A stretch of DNA of 6,657 nucleotides from positions 1 through 6,657 of the forward strand of contig CAIKYI010000486.1 of assembly GCA_903831545.1 (NCBI GenBank), read 5' to 3'. Positions 1 through 6,487 of this stretch are shown piece after piece; position 1 is the first letter of the stretch, and the number at the start of each line of letters is the position of its first letter. Under the pieces are notes generated by a model that had not been told where the DNA came from, searched no databases, and worked only from the letters and a program-made list of their open reading frames with translations. Made by a program: the position numbers and the translations under genes. This DNA is from an uncultured Methylobacter sp. (GTDB taxonomy: Bacteria; Pseudomonadota; Gammaproteobacteria; Methylococcales; Methylomonadaceae).

Positions 1-1731
1 AACAGACAAGTTTAAGTGCTCATCGAAGGTATAGCGACCTTCGGTTTCTAGTCCAAGCCCATTGATTTTTGGGGCATTGACGAAACCAACCGGGTTGGGC
101 GAGACCGCCGTAAATGATGTTAAGGTTGAATCACTGGTTGAGGTAATCAAATTCTCCAGCTCAAACCAATAAACGTTTGCCGAGGTCATCAGTGCTGGCG
201 ACCATTTATTTTCAACCTGAAACTCTAAGGTGTCCATGGTTTCCGAATTGATGGTTGCTCCTAGCGTCGAAGGTTGGTTTTTTTCTAAAAAAGAGGGCGG
301 TCGAAAGGCACGGCTATAGAGCAGTTTCGTGGTCAAATAGGGATCAATATTCCATACCAAGGATGCTCGGGGACTTAAACCTCCAGAGACATCAGAATAA
401 TAATCGTATCTCAACCCGGTTGTAAGGTAAAAGTCGGTCGCAAAATTCCATTCGTCCTGAAACAAAGCATAAAAATTCGATCTATCCTTAGACAGTTTTG
501 CCGGATCCCTGCCTAAAGTGGATACTTCGGTTAAATCAATTTGCCGTATAAAATTGGGGGTGATCAGGTAGTTAATCTTATTGCTTACATCACTCACCCA
601 ATTATAGATAATCCCAGTTCCGAGGGTAGCATTGTGCTTTTTGATCCCCGTATAATTAAATTGTGTGGTTAGCCCGGTTGTTCCCTGAAAATTAGTTGTT
701 TGGCTTGTTGCCCCTTGGGGCAGAAAACCACCTAAGGTACCGGGGGGTAATAACTGGTAATTCCAGCCCGTTTCTTGACCTAGAAAGTAGATTTTTGAAT
801 CATGCGCCAGGTTATCAGTGATTTTGTTGTTTGCGGATATATCCATGCTGTAAATGTCCACATTGTTCATCCCGATGTTATCTAGTGCGAGCGCCGCCCC
901 TTCGCCAGTTTGTACATTATTGAAGCGTTGATAGCCTGCTCTAAATCTCCCCCTGTCTTTGTAAGCTACGTCAATTCTGGCATCGATGTCGTCTCGACCT
1001 GTGTTGGTGAATCCAGGGGCGTTTGATGCCTGGGTTCGAAATAGGCTATCCAAATAGGTTTGGGCATCACGATCAATTCTTCCTTGGCTTCCGTGGGTTG
1101 TTCCGCCTTGCATAGAAAAAGCATATTCCCAGTCATTTTTTTTGTTACCGTATTCAGCCCAACCTTCATAGGTATCAGAACTGCCAAAGAAACCACCGAC
1201 ATCACCACCCTCTAGGTCTTTTCCGGTTTTAAGAACAACATTAATAACCCCGGTGGTCGCATCACCGCCATACAGCATGGAGCCTGGTCCTCTGAGTACT
1301 TCAATATGAGAAATATTCTTTACCGGCATCGTCCAAGCTAAGGGTTTTCCGCCAATGGCAGTATTTCTCTGGGGAATGCCATTGACCAAAATTAGGATTT
1401 GAGCGTTTGTTTCAGAGTAAATACCTCGAAAGCCAATCACGCTATTTCCACTTCTGGCGTTGCTGACATGAATGCCGGGTAAGTATTCCAAAACATCTAA
1501 CAGTCGTCTGGCACCAATGCGATCAATGTCCTTACTGGTCATGACTGAGGTAACACTGGGGCTTAGGTTTTGCGGGAGAGGGTGGCCCGCTGCGATGGAT
1601 TGCATTTCCTCTGAACTATAGATTAAATCTAAATAGTCTTTCTCGGATTTCTCTGAGCGGGCATCTTGAGATAAGACAACGAGTAAAATAAAACAGCGAG
1701 GTATTCGAACTCTCTCGGTAATTGAATTCAT
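1..1731 (-). CDS. TonB-dependent outer-membrane receptor, 3' end outside window
   Basis: This is an outer-membrane receptor expected to import a scarce ligand (siderophore, cobalamin or similar) using energy passed on by TonB-ExbB-ExbD. The frame is open from the ATG at 1731 to the window edge, giving 577 residues. Residues 1-23 form a short export signal: Arg at 7, 9 and 12, then a hydrophobic CFILLVVL. The plug domain covers about 58-167, with the hallmark VLRGPGSMLYGG near 146-155 followed by a GVINVVLK strand. Barrel hallmarks follow, including TGLRYDYYSD and the late-barrel YSRAFRPPSFLE. From family length, I infer that roughly 100 residues are missing at the C-terminus. The start is set by AAGAGAG eight bases upstream; the frame has no other nearby ATG. 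The ligand cannot be read from the sequence. The segment before the plug (YLDLIYSSEEM) has no clear TonB box. Confidence 0.93.
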   Translation of the reverse strand, partial: MNSITERVRIPRCFILLVVLSQDARSEKSEKDYLDLIYSSEEMQSIAAGHPLPQNLSPSVTSVMTSKDIDRIGARRLLDVLEYLPGIHVSNARSGNSVIGFRGIYSETNAQILILVNGIPQRNTAIGGKPLAWTMPVKNISHIEVLRGPGSMLYGGDATTGVINVVLKTGKDLEGGDVGGFFGSSDTYEGWAEYGNKKNDWEYAFSMQGGTTHGSQGRIDRDAQTYLDSLFRTQASNAPGFTNTGRDDIDARIDVAYKDRGRFRAGYQRFNNVQTGEGAALALDNIGMNNVDIYSMDISANNKITDNLAHDSKIYFLGQETGWNYQLLPPGTLGGFLPQGATSQTTNFQGTTGLTTQFNYTGIKKHNATLGTGIIYNWVSDVSNKINYLITPNFIRQIDLTEVSTLGRDPAKLSKDRSNFYALFQDEWNFATDFYLTTGLRYDYYSDVSGGLSPRASLVWNIDPYLTTKLLYSRAFRPPSFLEKNQPSTLGATINSETMDTLEFQVENKWSPALMTSANVYWFELENLITSTSDSTLTSFTAVSPNPVGFVNAPKINGLGLETEGRYTFDEHLNLSV

Positions 1732-1739
1732 TATTGAAG

Positions 1740-1746
1740 CTCTCTT
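1740..1746 (-). promoter_or_regulatory. Shine-Dalgarno site of the receptor gene
   Basis: On the minus strand AAGAGAG lies eight bases before the ATG at 1731 and fixes that start. Six of its seven bases also belong to the left arm of a 14-bp inverted repeat, so this site could be masked in the mRNA. Confidence 0.6.
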
Positions 1747-1887
1747 AATAACAAAATAAAGACTGATATCTGCGTATAAATAATCAAATATTGTTCTTAA
1801 ATTCAGCTTAAATTTTTATTAAGATTACATTAAATTTCTTATAAATACACTTTCATTAATTAAATTCAATACCTTGTTATTAAGAGA
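1741..1887. repeat. Perfect 14-bp inverted repeat upstream of the receptor
   Basis: The left arm at 1741-1754 is TCTCTTAATAACAA. The right arm at 1874-1887 is its exact reverse complement, TTGTTATTAAGAGA. The arms are 119 bases apart, with 3 G-C and 11 A-T pairs. In a leftward transcript the promoter-distal arm contains the receptor's ribosome-binding bases. No target-site duplication flanks the pair. It could be an RNA switch, a pair of protein-binding sites, the termini of a very small mobile element, or chance in AT-rich DNA. Confidence 0.6.
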
Positions 1888-2130
1888 AAATTCTTGTGTA
1901 GGGTCCGAATATCCAAAGTAATAATTCTATAATTTACATAGAGGACTAGTTTGTAGATAGCGTCACAAGACAATACAGCTTATATTTTCCGTACTATTAA
2001 ACCCAAAAAACAGTTCATTGTCGAGAGTGTTTATTTTACTTTGTCAGAATACCAAGCCTATAGATCATGAAATTATGTAAAATAAGTAATTGTTTAATAT
2101 AATTTAATTACGATATTATGTGAAAATTCT

Positions 2131-2418
2131 AGAGCCACGCTTATTCGTACCCTACAAGGACTCCCTGGTGCTCTTAAACTGCATTTGGCGACTTTTCCAT
2201 CTTTTTTCGTGTCTTCCACACGCGGTGCCACAGTGACGTTTGAAGGTCATATGCGCGGGATATTTCAATCCGAAAGGGTCAACATGCTGCGCATGAGCGA
2301 AGTCAACGAGGTTGGTCATCTGATAGGCACTTTAAAATTAGACATGCAATACAAGCCTAAAAAAGCCACTAAAATCCCCACAAAATATTTAATCACTAAA
2401 CCTCAAGCAGCAATATAA
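2131..2418 (+). pseudogene. Remnant of an insertion-sequence transposase
   Basis: The frame is open from about 2098 to the TAA at 2416-2418. It contains an N-terminal stretch (LIRTLQGLPGALKLHLATF, then MRGIFQSERVNMLRMSEVNE) that resembles the start of IS4/IS701-like DDE transposases, in which 'SERxNMxRMSE' introduces the catalytic core. After EVNEVGH the text changes abruptly to a basic tail (KLDMQYKPKKATKIPTKY). The whole ~400-residue catalytic region is therefore absent, presumably through an internal deletion. Nothing resembling an intact DDE triad fits in 96 codons. There is no ATG with a ribosome-binding site at the expected start; the nearest start-like codon is TTG at 2185. I recognise the family only from general pattern, so the exact assignment is uncertain. 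The remnant converges on the minus-strand gene ending at 2423, with a gap of four bases. Confidence 0.45.
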
Positions 2419-2422
2419 AGAA

Positions 2423-3943
2423 TTAACTATTTTTACTCGCAATAGCTTTTAAATCCAGTAGATGAATAGGACTAAAAGTCAGTGTTTCAGGATTTCCAGC
2501 CATATTAACTTGGCAAATATTAGCTTCATCATTGCTGTTATTAATTTCTTCCATTGTTCTGGCGATTAACGCATTGATGCTTGCGCTGATAGTCTCTATT
2601 GATTCATTCGCGTATAAAAACTTAGCGGCATCGGTTGGGCAAAGGGCGATATAATTTTGCTTGTGTCTTTTGTGGCTGTTTTTAAGTAATTCGACCACTT
2701 CAAAATAATAACTACCATCAGCTAATTTAAATGGCATAGGTTGTTTGCAAATCTGGCAATGTAAAACATCGTCTTTAATATAACGGTCTTTTAGATATTC
2801 CTTAGCTGCGATCTTTGTTTCTGAAATATCCACGGCAACACTGCGTTCTCTAATTTCTGTCCGGCGTTCAGGATCATCGTTATCTGCTTCTTTTATTTTT
2901 TCACCAGGTCTGTTTGCATTGAGTGAAGCATCATTAGAAAAATCGGGGGGATTTGGTGGCGATAAAAATGAGCGTATGTCATTTAGAGACTTGCCCATTT
3001 CTTTAGCTAGTTTTGCTAACTTTGCGGATTCATCCATTTCTTCAGGTGAGTCAAAACCATTGTTTTTTGCTACATTGGCTTTTGTTTGGTATAGCGAACT
3101 TGCTTGCTCCGTTTGCCGCCGTAATGTTTCTGCTTGATTTTTTTCTTCTTTACCAAATTCAATAGCAGTTAGTAACTTGTTGCTATCATTAAAAGGAAAG
3201 TTGGGATGTAACGTTTCACGAGTGATTGCTTGGGGTGTGAGAAAATCTCCCGTTTTGTTTGGTATCCAAGCGTATTTTTTTATAAGATAAACAAGAAGCG
3301 AATCAACTAACTTAGTTGGCTGTCCATTTTTCGAAGTTAATGCAAATCTAGCATAAGCGTGATCTTCATGAGTATGAATAATCGTATTCCAGATAATAAT
3401 GCTAGCTGAAACCTTTTTAGCTATCAGATATTTACCTAGTTCGGGAATTGAATAATCTTGAGCATAACTTACGCGGCCCCACTTTGGGTTATTCTTGTAT
3501 GGATTATTTGGATTTTCTACTGCGTCATTTCGTTCAAGCTCTACTGATTCCAAGTTAAACATCACGCCCAATGCTTTGAGAAATTCAATAAAGTCTTTTA
3601 TTTCATTTTTGTTCAACTTTTTCGAATATTCACTCCAAATTGGATTTTTTCCGTGAATACTAGTCAACTCAGCTAAACCAGTTTCAGTAACCGGACTATC
3701 TAAACAAATGTCAAAAATTTTTCTCCAATGTAAGGTGCTATCCAATATAAATTCAACTGATTTAAATAGATCTTCTGTTTCCCTACGAAGCCATGAGCCC
3801 TCTTTTACATTATCTTTCCAATAGCTAACAAACTGTTTAATATTTACAAAATGTTGATTAGTTATATGTATAGATGGAGATGATTGATAAAATCTTAATC
3901 GCAATTTGATTGCTGCTTTAGTATCAAATGGTTTAACTCCCAA
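2423..3943 (-). CDS. C-terminal fragment of a sacsin/Hsp90-like ATPase protein
   Basis: The open frame gives 506 residues from a TTG at 3943, and the frame stays open only to 3976. That TTG has no Shine-Dalgarno site (upstream reads CCCTCCG), so the 5' end is probably lost rather than starting here. The segment at about 215-264, with AWIPNKTGDFLTP and FPFNDSNKLLTAIEFG, matches the C-terminal part of large proteins that begin with a sacsin-type Hsp90-like ATPase domain; relatives usually exceed 1,000 residues. A coiled-coil or charged stretch follows at 265-325 and a Pro/Asp-rich linker at 328-358. A zinc-ribbon or HNH-like module near 395-445 has Cys396, Cys399, His424, His427 and Cys435. In the last knuckle (CPTD) the position where a second Cys would be expected is Asp. 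The ATPase domain is missing. The region is more AT-rich than the ArdC-like gene. Any function, possibly in defence, is inference. Confidence 0.6.
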   Translation of the reverse strand: MGVKPFDTKAAIKLRLRFYQSSPSIHITNQHFVNIKQFVSYWKDNVKEGSWLRRETEDLFKSVEFILDSTLHWRKIFDICLDSPVTETGLAELTSIHGKNPIWSEYSKKLNKNEIKDFIEFLKALGVMFNLESVELERNDAVENPNNPYKNNPKWGRVSYAQDYSIPELGKYLIAKKVSASIIIWNTIIHTHEDHAYARFALTSKNGQPTKLVDSLLVYLIKKYAWIPNKTGDFLTPQAITRETLHPNFPFNDSNKLLTAIEFGKEEKNQAETLRRQTEQASSLYQTKANVAKNNGFDSPEEMDESAKLAKLAKEMGKSLNDIRSFLSPPNPPDFSNDASLNANRPGEKIKEADNDDPERRTEIRERSVAVDISETKIAAKEYLKDRYIKDDVLHCQICKQPMPFKLADGSYYFEVVELLKNSHKRHKQNYIALCPTDAAKFLYANESIETISASINALIARTMEEINNSNDEANICQVNMAGNPETLTFSPIHLLDLKAIASKNS

Positions 3944-4098
3944 CGGAGGGTGAATTGGGTGCGCTGTTGCTGGAAGCTAAGCTGATCAAACAGCTACAGC
4001 CGATACATAACCGTCGCTTACAGCGCAGCAAGGACTTGTGCGCCTGGCAACTGCAATCACAAACAGAACATCTAAGGCCAATATTGACCTGGGCCGAA
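3940..4098 (+). pseudogene. Fragment of a UvrC/Cho-like GIY-YIG nuclease gene
   Basis: Read from 3940 on the plus strand, the frame gives PTEGELGALLLEAKLIKQLQ, then PIHNRR and RSKDLCAWQL. This is the end of a GIY-YIG nuclease domain as in UvrC, Cho and the DNA polymerase III epsilon-like exonuclease/GIY-YIG fusions: the metal-binding Glu of the 'LLLEA' helix and the 'LQPxxNRR' signature are both present. The similarity may continue through LRPILTWAESL to about 4098. The GIY and YIG strands that should precede it are absent: the frame is blocked by TAA at 3934, and the DNA to the left belongs to the sacsin-like gene on the other strand. The plus frame stays open to 4488, but beyond about 4100 it is only the antisense of the ArdC-like gene. 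The fragment has no start signal and is very unlikely to make a nuclease. Confidence 0.7.
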
Positions 4099-6199
4099 TC
4101 ACTAACGAATCGGCAGGCAAGGCGCTGCCATCTACCGGCACTACTCGTAAATCACCTGGACGGGCCTGCTTCGTTTGCAAATAGTTATGGTCTGCCGGTG
4201 CCGGAGCGGCGACAGCCAATAATTCACGCACAGCACTCGCCACTTTATCGTGTTGGGCTTGCTGAGCGACTTCGCGTTGTTGGAGCTTGGCGGCGCTATC
4301 GGCCTGCAATGTTGCCTTTTCCTGTTCGCTTAACGAATAGCCCTTGGCTTTCCATTTCAAAACCTCACCCGTCCGGTTGTTCTGAATATATCCTGCCGGA
4401 TGAGTATCAAGATGTCCCACATAAAACCCAGCGCGTTGCCCCGCTTTATCACCCACGGTTTCGATTCTGTGCTTGTGACCGTCCATGATGGGGTGTTGAC
4501 CGGTAACGATACAGCCCACGGATTGCAGGGCTTCGGCAAATTCCTCGCGCGATGTCATGGCGGGCGCTTGCTGATGTTTTACATTTTCCGGCAACCAGCG
4601 CTTTAATTTACCCAGATCCGCCATCGACTTGGCATACCAGGATTTTACCTGTTTATCCCAGCGTGCGCCCTCAGCCTTGGCCAAAACCCGTTCGTTGTAT
4701 GGAACCGCGAGATATTGCCTACTCTCTTTTACTTCATCGGTTACAGCCTTAGTGTTAGTCATCTTAGTCTGAGAGTTTGACTTAGAATCACCCGATTGTT
4801 TCCATTTAGAGAACAATTCTTGTTCGATAACCGGAGGGATATACCAGGACTGTTGTCCTCTATCCCAGTTAGCACCAAGGGCTTTGGCCTCGTTTTTTTC
4901 GCGATACGGGACATTAATGTAGGTTTTGTCATCTTGATCCGAAATGTTGCACGCCTGTTGCCGCTCTACCTCGGATACTTTTTTCTGGAATTCACTATCG
5001 TGGACTGTGGCAGCTAAATCAGCCGTTTTACGTTGTTGCCTGGCCGATGAAATATCTTCAGTCGTGCTCTTTGGATCTCTTTTAACGCGCTGCTCCTCGA
5101 TTCGCGCTAATTCTGCCGCTTGCCGATAGTCGTCGGCAGTCGCACTGGATAGCTGGGACAGATCAACTGGATTAGTAAACTGCTCGATATTAATCGTTTC
5201 TGCTGATGTCATGGCTGTCACCTCGGTGGCCTGTAGACTCTCGGATTGGCTTTGTTGTGAGTGCGCCCCTAAATCCTCTGGTTCTTGTTGCGCGGCAAGT
5301 TCTTGCAGGTGTTGTTGTTCTAAGCCTAAAACATAGTTTTGAATCTTCTCTGCATCTGCCGCCGCCCGGAAAATCTCCATGGGATCGTCTTTCAATACCT
5401 TAATCCAAGAACCCACATAAGCCGCATGTTGACTGGGATCGTGGCCGATGCCCAGCGCATCACCCAAAATCATGCTGGCAATTTCGGCGCGTAATTCTTC
5501 TTTAGCGTAACCTTCACTGCCAAACGGGTGTGAAAGATCTCGGTTGAGCCTATTCGGACCACCACTGCTGTGGCCTACTTCATGCAGCGCAGTGGCATAA
5601 AATGAATCTGCACTTGGAAACTGTCCCTTTTCAGGCAAATGAATACTATCGGTCGATGGTCGATAAAAAGCCCGATCGCTTCCGTTGTAATGAATTGCAA
5701 CACCACAGCTGGCTAAAATTCCTTCAGCCCGTTCAATCGGATCCCAGGTTTGCGGTTTGCGCTGAAGGGCCGGCAAGCCATCGATCTGTTCGGCATTGAA
5801 CACGGTCGCAAAGAATACGCGCGGCCTTTCCAGTTTTACCAGCTCTTTGACCGGCTTGCCGTCGTTGTCGATTAGCGGTTTACCGGCAGCGTCTTTCTTA
5901 ATGTGTTCGTCGGCAAATTTCCAGTATTGGATACCGGTACCCTTCTCGCCTTTACGGACGTGAGCACCGGCTTCGATGGCCTGCTTGTAGGTCAGCCAGC
6001 GTTGATCGTCTCGATCTTGCGACAACAAATACAGTGAATTGATGCCTTTGTAGCGATTATCCGTCGCCGGGTTGTATGGAAGAAAGGCACCGGACTCGCC
6101 CGGATTCCAGGGTCGTTGCCAGGGCGCAGTGCCTTCCTCAAGTTGCTTGATTAACTTTTCGGCGACGGTTTCATGAAACGGTTTTTTATTTTGATCCAT
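3986..6199 (-). CDS. ArdC-type antirestriction/metallopeptidase with primase-associated domains, 3'-truncated
   Basis: The product has 737 residues. Residues ~5-135 form the ArdC-like single-stranded-DNA-binding domain (APWQRPWNPG, RKGEKGTGIQYW). Residues ~150-290 form a zincin-like metallopeptidase domain with HEVGH at 206-210 and a likely third zinc ligand in EELRAE (234-239). A Gln/Ala-rich linker follows. Two DUF5710-like modules lie near 425-466 and 495-536 (YINVPYREKNEAKALGANWD; YLAVPYNERVLAKAEGARWD). A segment typical of Toprim primase proteins covers 550-620 (GFYVGHLDTHPAGYIQN). ArdC proteins of conjugative plasmids protect incoming DNA from restriction; the tail suggests a link with priming the transferred strand. 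From about residue 701 the frame reads antisense through the nuclease fragment, so the expected Toprim domain is lost. The ATG at 6199 is preferred to an upstream TTG at 6265 because AAGGAGGT lies seven bases before it. It is probably cotranscribed with the acidic gene 47 bases upstream. Confidence 0.88.
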   Translation of the reverse strand: MDQNKKPFHETVAEKLIKQLEEGTAPWQRPWNPGESGAFLPYNPATDNRYKGINSLYLLSQDRDDQRWLTYKQAIEAGAHVRKGEKGTGIQYWKFADEHIKKDAAGKPLIDNDGKPVKELVKLERPRVFFATVFNAEQIDGLPALQRKPQTWDPIERAEGILASCGVAIHYNGSDRAFYRPSTDSIHLPEKGQFPSADSFYATALHEVGHSSGGPNRLNRDLSHPFGSEGYAKEELRAEIASMILGDALGIGHDPSQHAAYVGSWIKVLKDDPMEIFRAAADAEKIQNYVLGLEQQHLQELAAQQEPEDLGAHSQQSQSESLQATEVTAMTSAETINIEQFTNPVDLSQLSSATADDYRQAAELARIEEQRVKRDPKSTTEDISSARQQRKTADLAATVHDSEFQKKVSEVERQQACNISDQDDKTYINVPYREKNEAKALGANWDRGQQSWYIPPVIEQELFSKWKQSGDSKSNSQTKMTNTKAVTDEVKESRQYLAVPYNERVLAKAEGARWDKQVKSWYAKSMADLGKLKRWLPENVKHQQAPAMTSREEFAEALQSVGCIVTGQHPIMDGHKHRIETVGDKAGQRAGFYVGHLDTHPAGYIQNNRTGEVLKWKAKGYSLSEQEKATLQADSAAKLQQREVAQQAQHDKVASAVRELLAVAAPAPADHNYLQTKQARPGDLRVVPVDGSALPADSLVIRPRSILALDVLFVIAVARRTSPCCAVSDGYVSAVAV

Positions 6200-6206
6200 T
6201 GAAATA

Positions 6207-6214
6207 ACCTCCTT
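6207..6214 (-). promoter_or_regulatory. Strong Shine-Dalgarno site of the ArdC-like gene
   Basis: The minus strand reads AAGGAGGT seven bases before the ATG at 6199, a perfect match to the anti-Shine-Dalgarno sequence. It removes the 22-residue N-terminal extension that would follow from the TTG at 6265 and leaves 47 bases between this gene and the small acidic gene. Confidence 0.85.
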
Positions 6215-6246
6215 TGGGTTATCGCTTGCTGAGTTGGTTTGCTCGT

Positions 6247-6438
6247 CTAACTTTGGTCTGTCCAATCGACACTGCTTGCCAAGGCATCGGCTTCACTGAG
6301 CGCATCTTCTTCAAATGCCCCTGCCCTATCGGCCTCCTCCGGATCAAACTCAGCGGCATAACCTGGGCTGTTCTGTGCGTCACTGAATTTTTCATTAAAT
6401 GCATCTGCTGCGGCAGTGTCTTTATCAATCGTGGTCAT
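6247..6438 (-). CDS. Small, very acidic conserved-looking protein
   Basis: The product has 63 residues, starting at the ATG at 6438 with AAGGAG seven bases upstream. It contains 17 Asp/Glu against 3 Lys/Arg (net about -14), 14 Ala, no Cys and one Trp near the C-terminus (DWTDQS). There is no signal peptide or membrane segment, so it should be cytoplasmic. I do not recognise a named family. It sits between traF and the ArdC-like gene with gaps of 49 and 47 bases, all in the same direction, so it is probably part of the same operon. One speculative role is an acidic partner or DNA mimic connected with antirestriction. An alternative frame over the same DNA (start at 6428) gives a basic peptide and lacks such a ribosome-binding site. 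Confidence 0.75.
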   Translation of the reverse strand: MTTIDKDTAAADAFNEKFSDAQNSPGYAAEFDPEEADRAGAFEEDALSEADALASSVDWTDQS

Positions 6439-6445
6439 GGTTGTT

Positions 6446-6451
6446 CTCCTT
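6446..6451 (-). promoter_or_regulatory. Shine-Dalgarno site of the small acidic gene
   Basis: AAGGAG lies seven bases before the ATG at 6438 on the minus strand. It is the main reason to call this short frame a real gene and to choose its start over the overlapping frames. Confidence 0.8.
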
Positions 6452-6487
6452 CGTTTTAGGCTAATCTGCTAATTGAATGTTTCTTGC

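Larger units (their letters stand above)
1732..2130. other. AT-rich intergenic region, presumed receptor promoter
   Basis: These roughly 400 bases have no supportable gene on either strand. The receptor's leader and promoter must lie here. The best minus-strand candidate I see is TTGAAT (plus positions 1864-1869) and TTTATA (1840-1845) with an 18-base spacer, which is a weak match. A perfect TATAAT occurs on the plus strand at 2098-2103 but has no matching -35 box. No recognisable riboswitch, Fur box or sigma-54 site was found by eye. Several TTAAATT and TTAATAA repeats reflect the base composition. Confidence 0.5.

Noticed and set aside
966..1208. An 80-codon minus-strand frame inside the receptor gene
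   Set aside because: It lies in a different frame of the receptor coding region, whose own frame is open throughout and clearly matches the family.
1741..1887. A miniature transposable element with 14-bp terminal repeats
   Set aside because: No target-site duplication is visible outside the arms, and no second copy was seen in the window. An RNA or protein-binding role fits the Shine-Dalgarno overlap better, though neither is shown.
2098..2103. A plus-strand promoter with a perfect TATAAT
   Set aside because: No matching -35 box stands at 16-18 bases, the surroundings are very AT-rich, and the only downstream frame is a dead transposase.
2086..2111. An AT-rich imperfect dyad (GTAATT...AATTAC) as an operator or terminator
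   Set aside because: Only six bases per arm match before mismatches begin, all of them in AT-rich DNA, and there is no GC stem or T-run.
3955..4488. A 177-codon plus-strand frame starting inside the nuclease fragment
   Set aside because: Only its first ~50 codons resemble a protein family. From about 4100 on it is the antisense of the ArdC-like gene, and it has no ribosome-binding site of its own.
6200..6265. A 22-residue N-terminal extension of the ArdC-like protein from a TTG at 6265
   Set aside because: It lacks a good ribosome-binding site, overlaps the acidic gene, and reads through the perfect AAGGAGGT that serves the ATG at 6199.
6219..6428. A basic 69-codon frame overlapping the acidic gene
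   Set aside because: It is in another frame of the same DNA, with no Shine-Dalgarno site at its start; the acidic frame has AAGGAG at ideal spacing.
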